Made by a program: the position numbers and the translations under genes. The notes beneath the pieces were generated by a model that did not search any database, had not been told where the DNA came from, and was given only the letters and a program-made list of their open reading frames with translations. This document shows positions 42,193-50,308 of a DNA stretch of 64,000 nt, piece by piece. Origin of the DNA: Chitinolyticbacter meiyuanensis (lineage in GTDB: Bacteria; Pseudomonadota; Gammaproteobacteria; Burkholderiales; Chitinibacteraceae); contig NZ_CP041335.1 in NCBI RefSeq assembly GCF_008033135.1, positions 3,973,925 to 4,037,924 of the forward strand, written 5' to 3'. Position 1 is the first letter of the stretch, and each line of letters opens with the position of its first letter.

Positions 42193-43029
42193 TCAAACGA
42201 GTGCCGGCGCCATGCCGGCCAGCTCCGGTGCGCGGGTGGGCGCAACGGAACCATGGGAAATCAGCTCGGTGGCGAGCGGGCCATAGATCTCGCACAGCAG
42301 CGCCGGGGTCAGCCGCGATGGCGGGCCGTCGTACATCACGCGGCCCTGGTGCAGCGCGATCACGCGCTGGCAGTAGCGCACCGCCACGTCCACCTGGTGC
42401 AGCGATACCAGCACCGTGGTGTGCTGCTCGCGATTGATGCGCGCCAGCGTTTCCATCACCTTGCGGGCCGCTTCCGGATCAAGCGAGGCAATCGGCTCGT
42501 CAGCCAGGATCAGGCGTGCCTCCTGCACCAGCGTACGGGCAATCGCCGCGCGCTGCTGCTGCCCGCCGGACAGCGTCGAGGCACGCTGCCAGGCATGCTT
42601 GGCGATGCCCACCTGGGTGAGCGCCGCCATGCCACGCTCGCGCTCGGCGCGGGTGAACCACTTGAACACCGAGCGCCACAGCGGCACACGATGGAGCATG
42701 CCGGTCAACACATTGGTCATCAGCGGCATGCGGGCGACGAGGTTGAACTGCTGGAACACGAAGCCGATCTGGCTGCGGATATCGCGCGCATCGCGCGCCA
42801 GCCGGCCGCCGTCCTGCATGGTCCGGCCATGTACCACGATGCTGCCGCCATCGCGATCGGCGATGACGAAGCCGGCGATATGGCGCAGCAACGTCGATTT
42901 GCCCGAGCCCGATGCACCGAGCAACGCCACCATCTCGCCCTGCTCGATGGCCAGGTGCACGTCGTCCAGCGCCTTGTGGCCGGCGACGAAAGTCTTGTTC
43001 AGATGGCGGATTTCCAATGCCGCGGCCAT
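42193..43029 (-). CDS. phnC: PhnC: phosphonate ABC transporter ATPase
   Basis: A 278-residue ATPase with Walker A GASGSGKST, Q-loop FVFQQFNLVARMPL, signature LSGGQQQRAAIART, Walker B LILADEPIASLD and H-loop VSLHQVDVA. The order phnC-D-E and the MPLMTNVLTGMLHR segment identify PhnC. It is the first gene of the transport operon. A PhnF-type site lies 60-71 bases upstream of its start. Confidence 0.95.
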   Translation of the reverse strand: MAAALEIRHLNKTFVAGHKALDDVHLAIEQGEMVALLGASGSGKSTLLRHIAGFVIADRDGGSIVVHGRTMQDGGRLARDARDIRSQIGFVFQQFNLVARMPLMTNVLTGMLHRVPLWRSVFKWFTRAERERGMAALTQVGIAKHAWQRASTLSGGQQQRAAIARTLVQEARLILADEPIASLDPEAARKVMETLARINREQHTTVLVSLHQVDVAVRYCQRVIALHQGRVMYDGPPSRLTPALLCEIYGPLATELISHGSVAPTRAPELAGMAPALV

Positions 43030-43088
43030 GGTCGGCCTCCGGGTAGCTGCAATAGCCGCGGATTGTGGTGGTCGCAGATGAAGGGGAG

Positions 43089-43100
43089 ATGTCTACACAA
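43089..43100 (-). promoter_or_regulatory. Candidate PhnF operator upstream of phnC
   Basis: Read toward phnC the site is TTGTGTAGACAT. It matches TTGTnTAGAYA shared with the sites in front of phnG and phnM2. It lies in the 219-base divergent region between phnC and the SIMPL-domain gene. Confidence 0.6.
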
Positions 43101-43248
43101 TTAAACTGCTGTGACAGCAGCCGGGCGCAAACGTGGCAATGGGTCGCGGGCGAAGGTCGTGGGGCAGAACCGTTAGTGGCAAACGCCCATCCTTGTTGCT
43201 GCCTTGCCCGCATGCTCTACTGCTGGTTTCGTCAATCAGGAGAAAGCA

Positions 43249-43992
43249 ATGGCGGGGATGCGGGATTCAGTACTGGGTTTGGGCATCAGCATCGCAATCG
43301 GGCTGGTGCTTTCTGCCGCCATCGTCAGCTACACCGCCGGCCGCATCAGTGACAACAAGCAATCGGTGTCGGTAAAGGGTTTGGCGGAAAAAGCCGTCAC
43401 CGCCGATCAGGCGCGCTGGCGCATCGTGGTACAGGGCGGCGCAACCAGCTTGCCCGAAGCATTTGCAGCGCTGCGTACCCATCGCCCGGCAGTGGTCGAC
43501 TTCCTGAAACAACAGGGCTTCACCGAGCAGCAGATTTCTTTCGATCGCGAGAACTATACCGTCGTCCACCGGCAGGATGAGGAAGGCCGGCAGACGCGGG
43601 AGATCGAGCAGTATGTCGCCAGCCAATCGGTACAGCTCGCGAGCAACGACGTAAAACGCGTCGACGCGGCTGCCGGAAAGATCGTGCAACTGGTGGAAAG
43701 CGGTCTGCCGATCGCGGTGGAGGACCCGGAATACCTGGTCAGCACGCTCGAAGCGGTGAAGATGTCGCTGATCGCCGATGCCACGCGCAATGCGCGCGAC
43801 CGCGCCGGTGAATTCGCCAAGACGGGCGGCGCCCGGGTCGGCGCGATGAAGTCGGCGAACCAGGGGGCGTTCTACATCCTGCCAGCTCAAGGAGGCGGTA
43901 GTGACAGCGATTACGGCGGCGCCTACGACAAATCAACCATCGCCAAGCTCGCCCGCGTGGTCGTCACCGTGGAATACGCGATCAGTCAGTAA
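43249..43992 (+). CDS. SIMPL-domain (DUF541) exported protein
   Basis: A 247-residue protein with an uncleaved or cleaved N-terminal hydrophobic segment (about 8-28) and a SIMPL domain. VSVKGLAEKAVTADQARWRIVVQGG and the late SLIADATRNARDRAGEFAKTGGARVGAMKSANQG are typical. SIMPL proteins are envelope proteins of uncertain function, linked to oxidative stress in E. coli (YggE). The ATG at 43249 follows AGGAG; the gene stands alone. Confidence 0.88.
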   Translation: MAGMRDSVLGLGISIAIGLVLSAAIVSYTAGRISDNKQSVSVKGLAEKAVTADQARWRIVVQGGATSLPEAFAALRTHRPAVVDFLKQQGFTEQQISFDRENYTVVHRQDEEGRQTREIEQYVASQSVQLASNDVKRVDAAAGKIVQLVESGLPIAVEDPEYLVSTLEAVKMSLIADATRNARDRAGEFAKTGGARVGAMKSANQGAFYILPAQGGGSDSDYGGAYDKSTIAKLARVVVTVEYAISQ

Positions 43993-44059
43993 ATCGGCAT
44001 ACCGTCGCTGTGGGCGGGCCACAGGCACCGACAAACGCCGGTGGCAACGCCCGGCAGCG

Positions 44060-44437
44060 CTATTGCGCTTCGACGAACAGCTTGAGCTTGTTCAGCGCCA
44101 CGTCCCATTCGCGGCCAATCGCCTCCAGCGTCTGCCGTGCCAGTGCCACCTGCGCCGGGTCAAGCTGCCACAGCCGCTCCCGCCCCACCTTCACATCGCG
44201 CACCACGCCGGCATCGGCCAGCACTTGCAGATGGCGGGTCACGCCCTGGCGGGTAATGTCGGTGCTGGTGGTCAGCTGGGTGATGGAGAACGCGCCACCG
44301 GCACAGAGAATGGCGACGAGCTTGAGCCGGATGGGATCGCCCAGCGCAGCAAAGATGCGAGCCAGCGCATCGCCGGATTCGGCAAAGGCAGGCAGGGCGA
44401 ACCCCGCCTGCACTTCGGGTTTATTGTTGTTGGGCAT
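44060..44437 (-). CDS. ArsR-family winged-helix regulator
   Basis: A 125-residue ArsR protein with the pattern IFAALGDPIRLKLVAIL, then a helix-turn-helix TDITRQGVTRHLQVLADAGVVRDVKVGRERLW. No cysteine metal site is evident, so it belongs to the non-metal ArsR group paired with SRPBCC proteins. It is the last gene of the operon, overlapping the SRPBCC gene by 17 bases. Two identical-type palindromes in front of the operon are probably its operators. Confidence 0.9.
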   Translation of the reverse strand: MPNNNKPEVQAGFALPAFAESGDALARIFAALGDPIRLKLVAILCAGGAFSITQLTTSTDITRQGVTRHLQVLADAGVVRDVKVGRERLWQLDPAQVALARQTLEAIGREWDVALNKLKLFVEAQ

Positions 44438-44894
44438 AGTTGGAAATGTTCAGGAGCTGCGCCTGCCAGCCCTGGTTGTTCATGCGGAAGGCCTCGAAAC
44501 GCCGGTGCGGCGGCACACCATCGAAGCCCGATTCGACCACCTTCAACAGCGTGGCGCTGTCCGGCGCATCGGCGAGCGTGAACTCCACGCGGGTGGGCTG
44601 CTCCAGCGTGTAGTCCACCTTGGGATCGACCGGGTACGGATGCCAGTGGAAGGAAAAACGCTGCTGCGGCTCGATGCGATCGACCACCACATCGAAGAAC
44701 ACATGCTCGAAACCGCAGATCGCGATCCGCCCGCGCACGCGGCGCCCCGGCTCGAACACCTGCCCCGCAAGCTCGGCGCCGAACCAGGTACCGAAGGTCT
44801 CCGCGTGCGTAAGCGAGCGCCACACCTTGTCGCGCGAGGCGTTGATCACGATGCTGCGCTCGATGCGGTCGCTTTGTTGTGCTTCGGTCGTCAT
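44421..44894 (-). CDS. SRPBCC (AHSA1-like) protein
   Basis: A 157-residue START/AHSA1-type protein: INASRDKVWRSLTHAETFGTWFGAEL at the start, a middle WHPYPVD strand and a final long helix (RRFEAFRMNNQGWQAQLLNI). Such proteins bind hydrophobic ligands in a cavity; no catalytic residues are evident. It overlaps arsR and is ten bases downstream of another SRPBCC gene, so the three are one operon. Confidence 0.88.
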   Translation of the reverse strand: MTTEAQQSDRIERSIVINASRDKVWRSLTHAETFGTWFGAELAGQVFEPGRRVRGRIAICGFEHVFFDVVVDRIEPQQRFSFHWHPYPVDPKVDYTLEQPTRVEFTLADAPDSATLLKVVESGFDGVPPHRRFEAFRMNNQGWQAQLLNISNYAQQQ

Positions 44895-44904
44895 GCGCTA
44901 CTCC

Positions 44905-45381
44905 TCAGGCTGCGGCACTGGCCGGGCAGGCTTCGGTCGGGCGGAACGGCTCGCCCACACCGGTCTCGACATAGTGCTGCAGGCTGGCCATGAAATGCTG
45001 CCAGCCGTTCTGGCACAGATCGTAGCACTCGAATGACGGCACGAGGCCGACATGCTCGAAATCCAACCGCGTCCTACCTTCACCTGCAGGCGCAAGGCGG
45101 AACAACAGCTGCGTGCCCACCCATTCATTCTTGCTCTGGAATCGATCCATATCGATATGCGCAACCGTGCACAGCCAGCGCACCTCCTGCCCCGGCGAGA
45201 GCTGCTCGATGCGCATGTGCTTGTAGTGGGCGCCGAAACGAAACTTTATGGTGCCGCCAACCTGGGTATCGACATCACAATCCTGCGTCCACCAGCCCTG
45301 CAGCCCGGCTTTTGTAGTCAGCGCGGCGTAGACGACCGCCGGATCGGCCGCCACGGTGAGGGTTTGCTGATAGTGGTTCAT
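44905..45381 (-). CDS. SRPBCC (AHSA1-like) protein
   Basis: A 158-residue SRPBCC protein beginning VAADPAVVYAALTTKAGLQGWWTQDCDVD and ending with the helix NGWQHFMASLQHYVETGVGEP. It is the first gene of the SRPBCC-SRPBCC-ArsR operon. The ATG at 45381 follows GGGAG; an upstream in-frame start (45426) would run through the first operator. Ligand unknown. Confidence 0.88.
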   Translation of the reverse strand: MNHYQQTLTVAADPAVVYAALTTKAGLQGWWTQDCDVDTQVGGTIKFRFGAHYKHMRIEQLSPGQEVRWLCTVAHIDMDRFQSKNEWVGTQLLFRLAPAGEGRTRLDFEHVGLVPSFECYDLCQNGWQHFMASLQHYVETGVGEPFRPTEACPASAAA

Positions 45382-45395
45382 GGCATGCTCCCATA

Positions 45396-45411
45396 GCAAC
45401 AAAATAGTTGC
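45396..45411. promoter_or_regulatory. Candidate ArsR operator 1
   Basis: GCAACAAAATAGTTGC is a five-base inverted repeat (GCAAC/GTTGC) around a six-base A-rich centre, 15 bases before the SRPBCC ATG. An almost identical copy lies 47 bases further upstream. Confidence 0.65.
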
Positions 45412-45442
45412 ATATTTAGCATGCACCTCCCCGCTTTAAATT

Positions 45443-45458
45443 GCAACAAAAAAGTTGC
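45443..45458. promoter_or_regulatory. Candidate ArsR operator 2
   Basis: GCAACAAAAAAGTTGC differs from the first site at one position in the centre. The spacing of 47 bases between sites would allow cooperative or bracketing repression around the promoter. Confidence 0.65.
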
Positions 45459-45683
45459 TCTTTAGAGCTTCAAGGGCCTAATGTGATACGTAGTGGAAAA
45501 TGAACTTCCGCAAATAGGGAAGGCTATAGACCTCTCGGGCCTATGTGGCTCGAACAGCACTGGGGTACCACAAAGAATTTGGTATCAACCGCGGTAGCCC
45601 CGGTATGAATCATGAAACCGAGCCTTGGTGGGCCTGGCTCGCGACCTGATCGCAGCACGACACTGCGATCGAAAGTAAACATC
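45459..45683. other. Intergenic region without a supported gene
   Basis: Between the ArsR operators and the terminator I see no coding frame with a start signal. The plus-strand sequence ends in a strong hairpin, so a short transcript cannot be excluded, but no known RNA family fits. Confidence 0.35.
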
Positions 45684-45725
45684 TACCAAAGAAAACCGCC
45701 GATTCCCCGGCGGTTTTCTTTGGTA
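45684..45725. terminator. Rho-independent terminator of the Kelch/BACON gene
   Basis: TACCAAAGAAAACCGCCG, loop ATTCCC, and its exact complement give a perfect 18-base stem with A/T-rich outer parts on both sides. It lies 60 bases after the stop at 45786 on the minus strand. Confidence 0.9.
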
Positions 45726-45785
45726 TTAAGACGGAGCATTACTGTCCGTCAGCCGTTGGCGACCACATACGACAGGCAAGCGCCA

Positions 45786-48326
45786 CTATTGAATGAGCTG
45801 CAGCGTGTAATTGCCGAACCCCGCAGGCTGGGCAGCAGTAACCTCGATCAGATAATCGCCGTCGTTTCCCGAGACCAGCTGGATGTAACCCGATGGCGGT
45901 AGACGGGAATCGGTGCTACCCGGACCCACATTGTCATTCGACCCGCTAAATTTGCCATAGGGATCGAATAGCGAGACATAGCTATCGAAATCCCCCTTGA
46001 CCACGACGGCAAAGCGCATGCCCGGGGTGCCGCGGAACAGGTAACGATCACTGACGTAATTGCCGCCCCGGTAGCTGGCGGTGCAATCGCTGGTCTCGAG
46101 TTTGCCAAGCACAGTCTGATTCGGTGGGATCGTGATCGGCTTGCAATTGATCGGCAAGGGACTGCCCTGCTGGTTGATGGTGATTTTGGTCGAGCCAAAG
46201 CTCAGTATGCTTGAGCGCGCGGCGCCATAGTTGACCGCCGGTGTGTAGCGCACTGTCGCCGAGGCGCTGCCCGTGCTCGACGAATCCCAGCGCAGCCAAT
46301 ATGGCTTGCCGGTAATCGACCATTGGCAGCCGCTGGTAGTATTGACCGTGAAACTGAATGGGCTGCTGGTGGCGTTCGCACCTACTGTCTGCTCGTTTGG
46401 CGCAAAGGTTGTGTTGGCACATAGTGCCGCCTGATTCGCGTACTGGCTGATCACAAAGCTACGACCGGCAATGTTCAGCACCGCACTACGTGCCACGCCA
46501 GGGTTGGCAGCAATGCCGAAGCGCAACTGGCTCCCCCCCAAACCGGTATTCCCAGAGGTGATCGTCACCCAGCTCGGCAGGTCGGCCACAACCCAGCTGC
46601 AGTTCGCGCCGGTGGTCAGTGTAGTGGTGGCACTGCCTCCGCCAGAGGACACAGCGGTCGAAGACGGTGACAGCGCCGGATTGTCGCACTCCGGCGTAGC
46701 CGACGATTGTGTCAATGCAAAGATGCGGCCGTTGATCACAATATTGCCGCTGCGCATCGCACCCGGATTGGCCGCCACCGTAAAGAACAACTGGCCATTG
46801 CCGCTGCCGTTGGCATTGCCCTGAACCTGCACCCAGGTCGGCAAGCTGCTCACGCTCCAGGCCATACCAGCCGTTGCGCTGATCGACAAAGCACCGCTAC
46901 CACCGTTGACATTGAAGGTCTGGCTGGTCGGGCTCAGCGTCACACTGGTCGGCGTGGTCGACGACTGCGTGATGTTGACCGAGACATCGTTTAGCAGCAG
47001 CGTGGCTGACCGGGTTTCGCCGGCACTGGCTGGTGTGAACGGTGCAACATTGAAGTGCAGCGGGCCGCTGCCGCTGCCCTGTGTGGTACTGGTCGTAATC
47101 CAAGTCGGCAGCCACGACGGCGACCACAAGCACTGGGCCGGCAGGTTGATATTGACGATGCCGGTGCCGCCCTGAATCGGGAAGGCCTGCTGAATGGGGC
47201 TGATTGCATTCGGTACAACGGCGCACGCTGGGTTGAACCATTCGACGGCGCCGACCCCTGCGCGGAAGCTGCTGCCGCTCAGAATGACCGTTTGGCCATC
47301 GCCAAGCAGAGCCAGTCGGCTATTGGGTTGGGACCGGATCAATTGCCCGGCCAGCGCCCAGGTATTGCTGGTTGGGTCGTAGAGCTCGATGGCCCGGCTG
47401 CTGCCACCCGAGAGCAATACGCGGCCATCGGCCAGCAGCACGGTTTCGTTTATGTAGTGGCTGGACTGGGTCGGGCCGGTATTGCTGAAGGCACCGGTCG
47501 CCGGGTCGAACAACTCGGCGGCAAAATCGCAGTCGGTACATTGCCCGCCTGCCACCAATACCTTGCCATTGGCCAGCAGCGTGGCCGTGGCATAACGGCG
47601 CGGCTGGGCCAGGGTTGCATTGCTGCGCCAGCCACCTTGCATCGGATCCCACAGCAGCGTGCTGTTGACGGTGACTCCGGCCGAGGTCGCACCACCGGCG
47701 AGCAGGGCTCGGCCATCAGGTAGCGCCACCAGCGCGAAATCCTCCAAGCCTTGCGGCAGGTTCCCTGCATCGCTGAAACTATTGGTTTGTGGATCGAACA
47801 GCTCGGTGCTCAAGGTGGACGCGCTGCCACCGACAATCAACACCTTGCCGCTCGGCAACAGCGTAGCCTTGGGCTCGGCTCGGCCGATCTGCAAGGGGAT
47901 CTGGTTCCACTGGTTGGTAACCGGGTCGTAAATTTCGGCGGTAGTGAGGCCCGGTGGGCGAGCGCCAGTAGCGTTGTAACCACCGACGGCCAGCACCCTG
48001 CCGTCCTGCAAGCGCACCGTGGCATGCCCGGCCCGGCCAGTATGCATCGGTGCAACGAACTGGAACTGACGGGTCTCGGCGTTGAACAGCTCGGTGGTCT
48101 GCGTGACCACCACTTCAGCACCAGGCAGGATTTCCCCGCCCACGACCAGCACCTTGCCATCAGCCAGCGTAACCGAGCCATGCCTGAAGCGGCCTTGTTG
48201 CAGTGGCTCGAGATCGGCGGCGGCCTGGCTGAGTGTTATGCCGAGCAGCAGGCCCAGCCCCATTAAGCCTTGCCAGAGTCGCAACCAGCGAGGTGACTGC
48301 GATGATGAATTCAGAACGGGCTCCAA
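45786..48326 (-). CDS. Secreted Kelch-propeller/BACON-like/PPC protein
   Basis: An 846-residue exported protein. After a signal peptide (about 1-38, ending SQAAA) comes a six-blade Kelch propeller (about 40-380; repeated units such as DGRVLAVGGYN and TTAEIYDPVTNQW). Four BACON-like beta repeats follow (about 385-755), each with a W-S-x-LPxW core. A PPC-like domain ends it (about 760-846; DRYLFRGTPGM, DGDYLIEV). BACON and PPC modules usually aid polymer or protein binding; no catalytic residue is seen. The start TTG at 48326 is chosen because AAGGAG lies six bases before it and no ATG fits as well. Confidence 0.82.
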   Translation of the reverse strand: MEPVLNSSSQSPRWLRLWQGLMGLGLLLGITLSQAAADLEPLQQGRFRHGSVTLADGKVLVVGGEILPGAEVVVTQTTELFNAETRQFQFVAPMHTGRAGHATVRLQDGRVLAVGGYNATGARPPGLTTAEIYDPVTNQWNQIPLQIGRAEPKATLLPSGKVLIVGGSASTLSTELFDPQTNSFSDAGNLPQGLEDFALVALPDGRALLAGGATSAGVTVNSTLLWDPMQGGWRSNATLAQPRRYATATLLANGKVLVAGGQCTDCDFAAELFDPATGAFSNTGPTQSSHYINETVLLADGRVLLSGGSSRAIELYDPTSNTWALAGQLIRSQPNSRLALLGDGQTVILSGSSFRAGVGAVEWFNPACAVVPNAISPIQQAFPIQGGTGIVNINLPAQCLWSPSWLPTWITTSTTQGSGSGPLHFNVAPFTPASAGETRSATLLLNDVSVNITQSSTTPTSVTLSPTSQTFNVNGGSGALSISATAGMAWSVSSLPTWVQVQGNANGSGNGQLFFTVAANPGAMRSGNIVINGRIFALTQSSATPECDNPALSPSSTAVSSGGGSATTTLTTGANCSWVVADLPSWVTITSGNTGLGGSQLRFGIAANPGVARSAVLNIAGRSFVISQYANQAALCANTTFAPNEQTVGANATSSPFSFTVNTTSGCQWSITGKPYWLRWDSSSTGSASATVRYTPAVNYGAARSSILSFGSTKITINQQGSPLPINCKPITIPPNQTVLGKLETSDCTASYRGGNYVSDRYLFRGTPGMRFAVVVKGDFDSYVSLFDPYGKFSGSNDNVGPGSTDSRLPPSGYIQLVSGNDGDYLIEVTAAQPAGFGNYTLQLIQ

Positions 48327-48567
48327 AACCTTCTCCTTGTGAATGCACCAGCGCCCGCAGTGGCAGGAATTGAATACGTAGCCGCGGCTGGGCAACGCGG
48401 CACGCACCAGTATTATTCATCCGGAATAAGAAAGCGATTTCGCAGTTCTCTGCAACCAGAGGTCTGCGTTGGAAAAGCAACGAGAGACTGGATGACTTGC
48501 GGCAGGCGCATTGCAGACACACGGCAGTCCCGTGTGCGATGAATCCATGCGACACCCGGCGAATCAA

Positions 48568-48599
48568 AAATAAAAGCCGCCCAAAGGCGGCTTTTATTT
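48568..48599. terminator. Rho-independent terminator of purD
   Basis: AAATAAAAGCCGCC, loop CAAA, GGCGGCTTTTATTT: a perfect 14-base stem with A/T-rich flanks, 16 bases after the purD stop on the minus strand. Confidence 0.92.
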
Positions 48600-48614
48600 G
48601 GAGAAGGATCGGGC

Positions 48615-49889
48615 TCACTTTCTCGCAATCGCCCGCCAGCCAATATCGCTGCGGTACTGCATGCCGTCGAAGTGCACGCCAGCTACCAGCTCGTAGGCGC
48701 GCTTCTGCGCGGTTTTGAAGCTGTCGGCCAGCGCGGTGACGCACAACACGCGCCCACCGGCGGTGACGACTTCGCCGGCAGCGTTCAGCGAGGTGCCGGC
48801 GTGGAAAATATGGCCGTCTTCCTCGTTCACCGTATGGCCAGTGATCACGTCACCCTTCTTTGGCGTTTCCGGGTAGTTGGCGGCGGCCAGCACCACGCCC
48901 ATGGCGACGCGGCGATCCCATTCGGCTTCGACCTGGTCCAGCGTGCCGTTGATGCCAGCCTCGATCAGCGCGACGAAGTCGCTCTTCAACCGCATCATGA
49001 TGGGCTGGGTTTCCGGATCGCCGAAGCGGCAATTGAATTCCACGACCTTCACCGCATTGTCGGCGCCGACCATCAGGCCGGCGTAGAGGAAGCCGGTGTA
49101 CTCAATGCCATCCTTGGCCATGCCAGCCACGGTCGGCAGGATCACCTCGCGCATGGCGCGGGCGTGTACCTCCGGCGTGACCACCGGGGCCGGGCTGTAG
49201 GCGCCCATGCCGCCGGTGTTCGGGCCCTGGTCGGCATCCAGCAGGCGCTTGTGGTCCTGGCTGGAGGCCATGGCCAGCACGTGCTTGCCATCGACCATCA
49301 CGATGAAGCTCGCTTCCTCGCCTTCAAGGAAATCCTCGATCACCACGCGCGCACCGGCATCGCTGAACTTGTTGCCGTCCAGCATCATGTCGATGGCGGC
49401 GTGCGCTTCGTCCAACGTCAACGCCACCACCACGCCCTTGCCGGCGGCCAGGCCGTCGGCCTTGATCACGATAGGGGCACCGCGTGCGGTAACGTAGTCA
49501 TGCGCTGCCTTGGCATCGCTGAAGGTTTCGTAGGCAGCGGTGGGAATGCCATGGCGCTTCATGAAGGCCTTGGCATAGTCCTTGGACCATTCGAGCTGGG
49601 CGGCGGCACGGGTCGGGCCGAAGATCTTCAGCCCTTCAGCACGGAAGGCATCGACCACGCCCTGCGACAATGGCGCTTCCGGGCCAACCACGGTGAAGGC
49701 GACCTGCTCGCGGCGGGCAAGCTCCAGCCACTCGGGGATGGTGCTCGCCGCTACATTGACAAGATTCGGGTCCAACGCCGTTCCGGCGTTGCCCGGCGCG
49801 ACGAACACCTTGGCGACACGCGGGCTCTGGGCAAGCTTCCATGCCAGCGCGTGTTCACGGCCACCGTTACCAATCACAAGAATATTCAT
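48615..49889 (-). CDS. purD: Phosphoribosylamine-glycine ligase
   Basis: A 424-residue ATP-grasp enzyme of purine synthesis joining phosphoribosylamine and glycine to GAR. Visible: MNILVIGNGGREHALAWKL at the N-terminus, the ATP-grasp region APIVIKADGLAAGKGVVVA, and FNCRFGDPETQP. The ATG at 49889 is used; a GTG directly before it would add one residue. It lies downstream of purH with an unusually long gap of 419 bases. Confidence 0.97.
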   Translation of the reverse strand: MNILVIGNGGREHALAWKLAQSPRVAKVFVAPGNAGTALDPNLVNVAASTIPEWLELARREQVAFTVVGPEAPLSQGVVDAFRAEGLKIFGPTRAAAQLEWSKDYAKAFMKRHGIPTAAYETFSDAKAAHDYVTARGAPIVIKADGLAAGKGVVVALTLDEAHAAIDMMLDGNKFSDAGARVVIEDFLEGEEASFIVMVDGKHVLAMASSQDHKRLLDADQGPNTGGMGAYSPAPVVTPEVHARAMREVILPTVAGMAKDGIEYTGFLYAGLMVGADNAVKVVEFNCRFGDPETQPIMMRLKSDFVALIEAGINGTLDQVEAEWDRRVAMGVVLAAANYPETPKKGDVITGHTVNEEDGHIFHAGTSLNAAGEVVTAGGRVLCVTALADSFKTAQKRAYELVAGVHFDGMQYRSDIGWRAIARK

Positions 49890-50308
49890 CACAGCACCTT
49901 GGGAAGGGAGAAGGGGGAAGAGCGAAGGGATGCTGCCACGCCCTTCCCGCTCCTACCTTCAATTCAGAATCTCGAAACGAGCGGCCGCAGATCATGCCGC
50001 TTTGGTACTTCAAATCTTCGGCACCACGCAAAAGCGAAGCACCTCGCGCAATCGCATCCCACAGTTGGCCAGCAAGCCCAACCGAACCGAAAACCTCTAC
50101 GCACACCAAACCCGCGATTCGGGGGTGAGCCGCACGAGGGCGCGGAACTCGTGAAAACGTCTACGTCAAGGTACACCGCCGCGCAAACCCTCACACGGTG
50201 CAACTCAGGGCGAGCGAACAGCCCGAGGACGCGAAGCCAGCGCCGACGTGTACGTTAAGGTACACGAGGCGCGCAGCGACAAAATCTTCGGGCTGCGCAG
50301 CCGCCCTC
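49890..50308. repeat. Long purH-purD spacer with REP-like repeats
   Basis: The 419-base spacer codes for nothing convincing. Two similar 20-base pieces, ACGTCTACGTCAAGGTACAC (50157-50176) and ACGTGTACGTTAAGGTACAC (50246-50265), recur 89 bases apart. The second lies in a larger hairpin whose outer arms are CAGCCCGA (50219-50226) and TCGGGCTG (50288-50295). It lies just after the purH stop. It may be a dispersed intergenic repeat acting as a transcript end or stabiliser. Confidence 0.55.

Noticed and set aside
45459..45725. Possible small RNA ending at the strong hairpin
   Set aside because: No promoter or family signature on the plus strand; the hairpin is explained as the terminator of the minus-strand Kelch gene.
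49964..50203. Minus-strand frame of 79 codons in the purH-purD spacer
   Set aside because: Cys/Arg-rich translation over repeat sequence, no start signal, no family.
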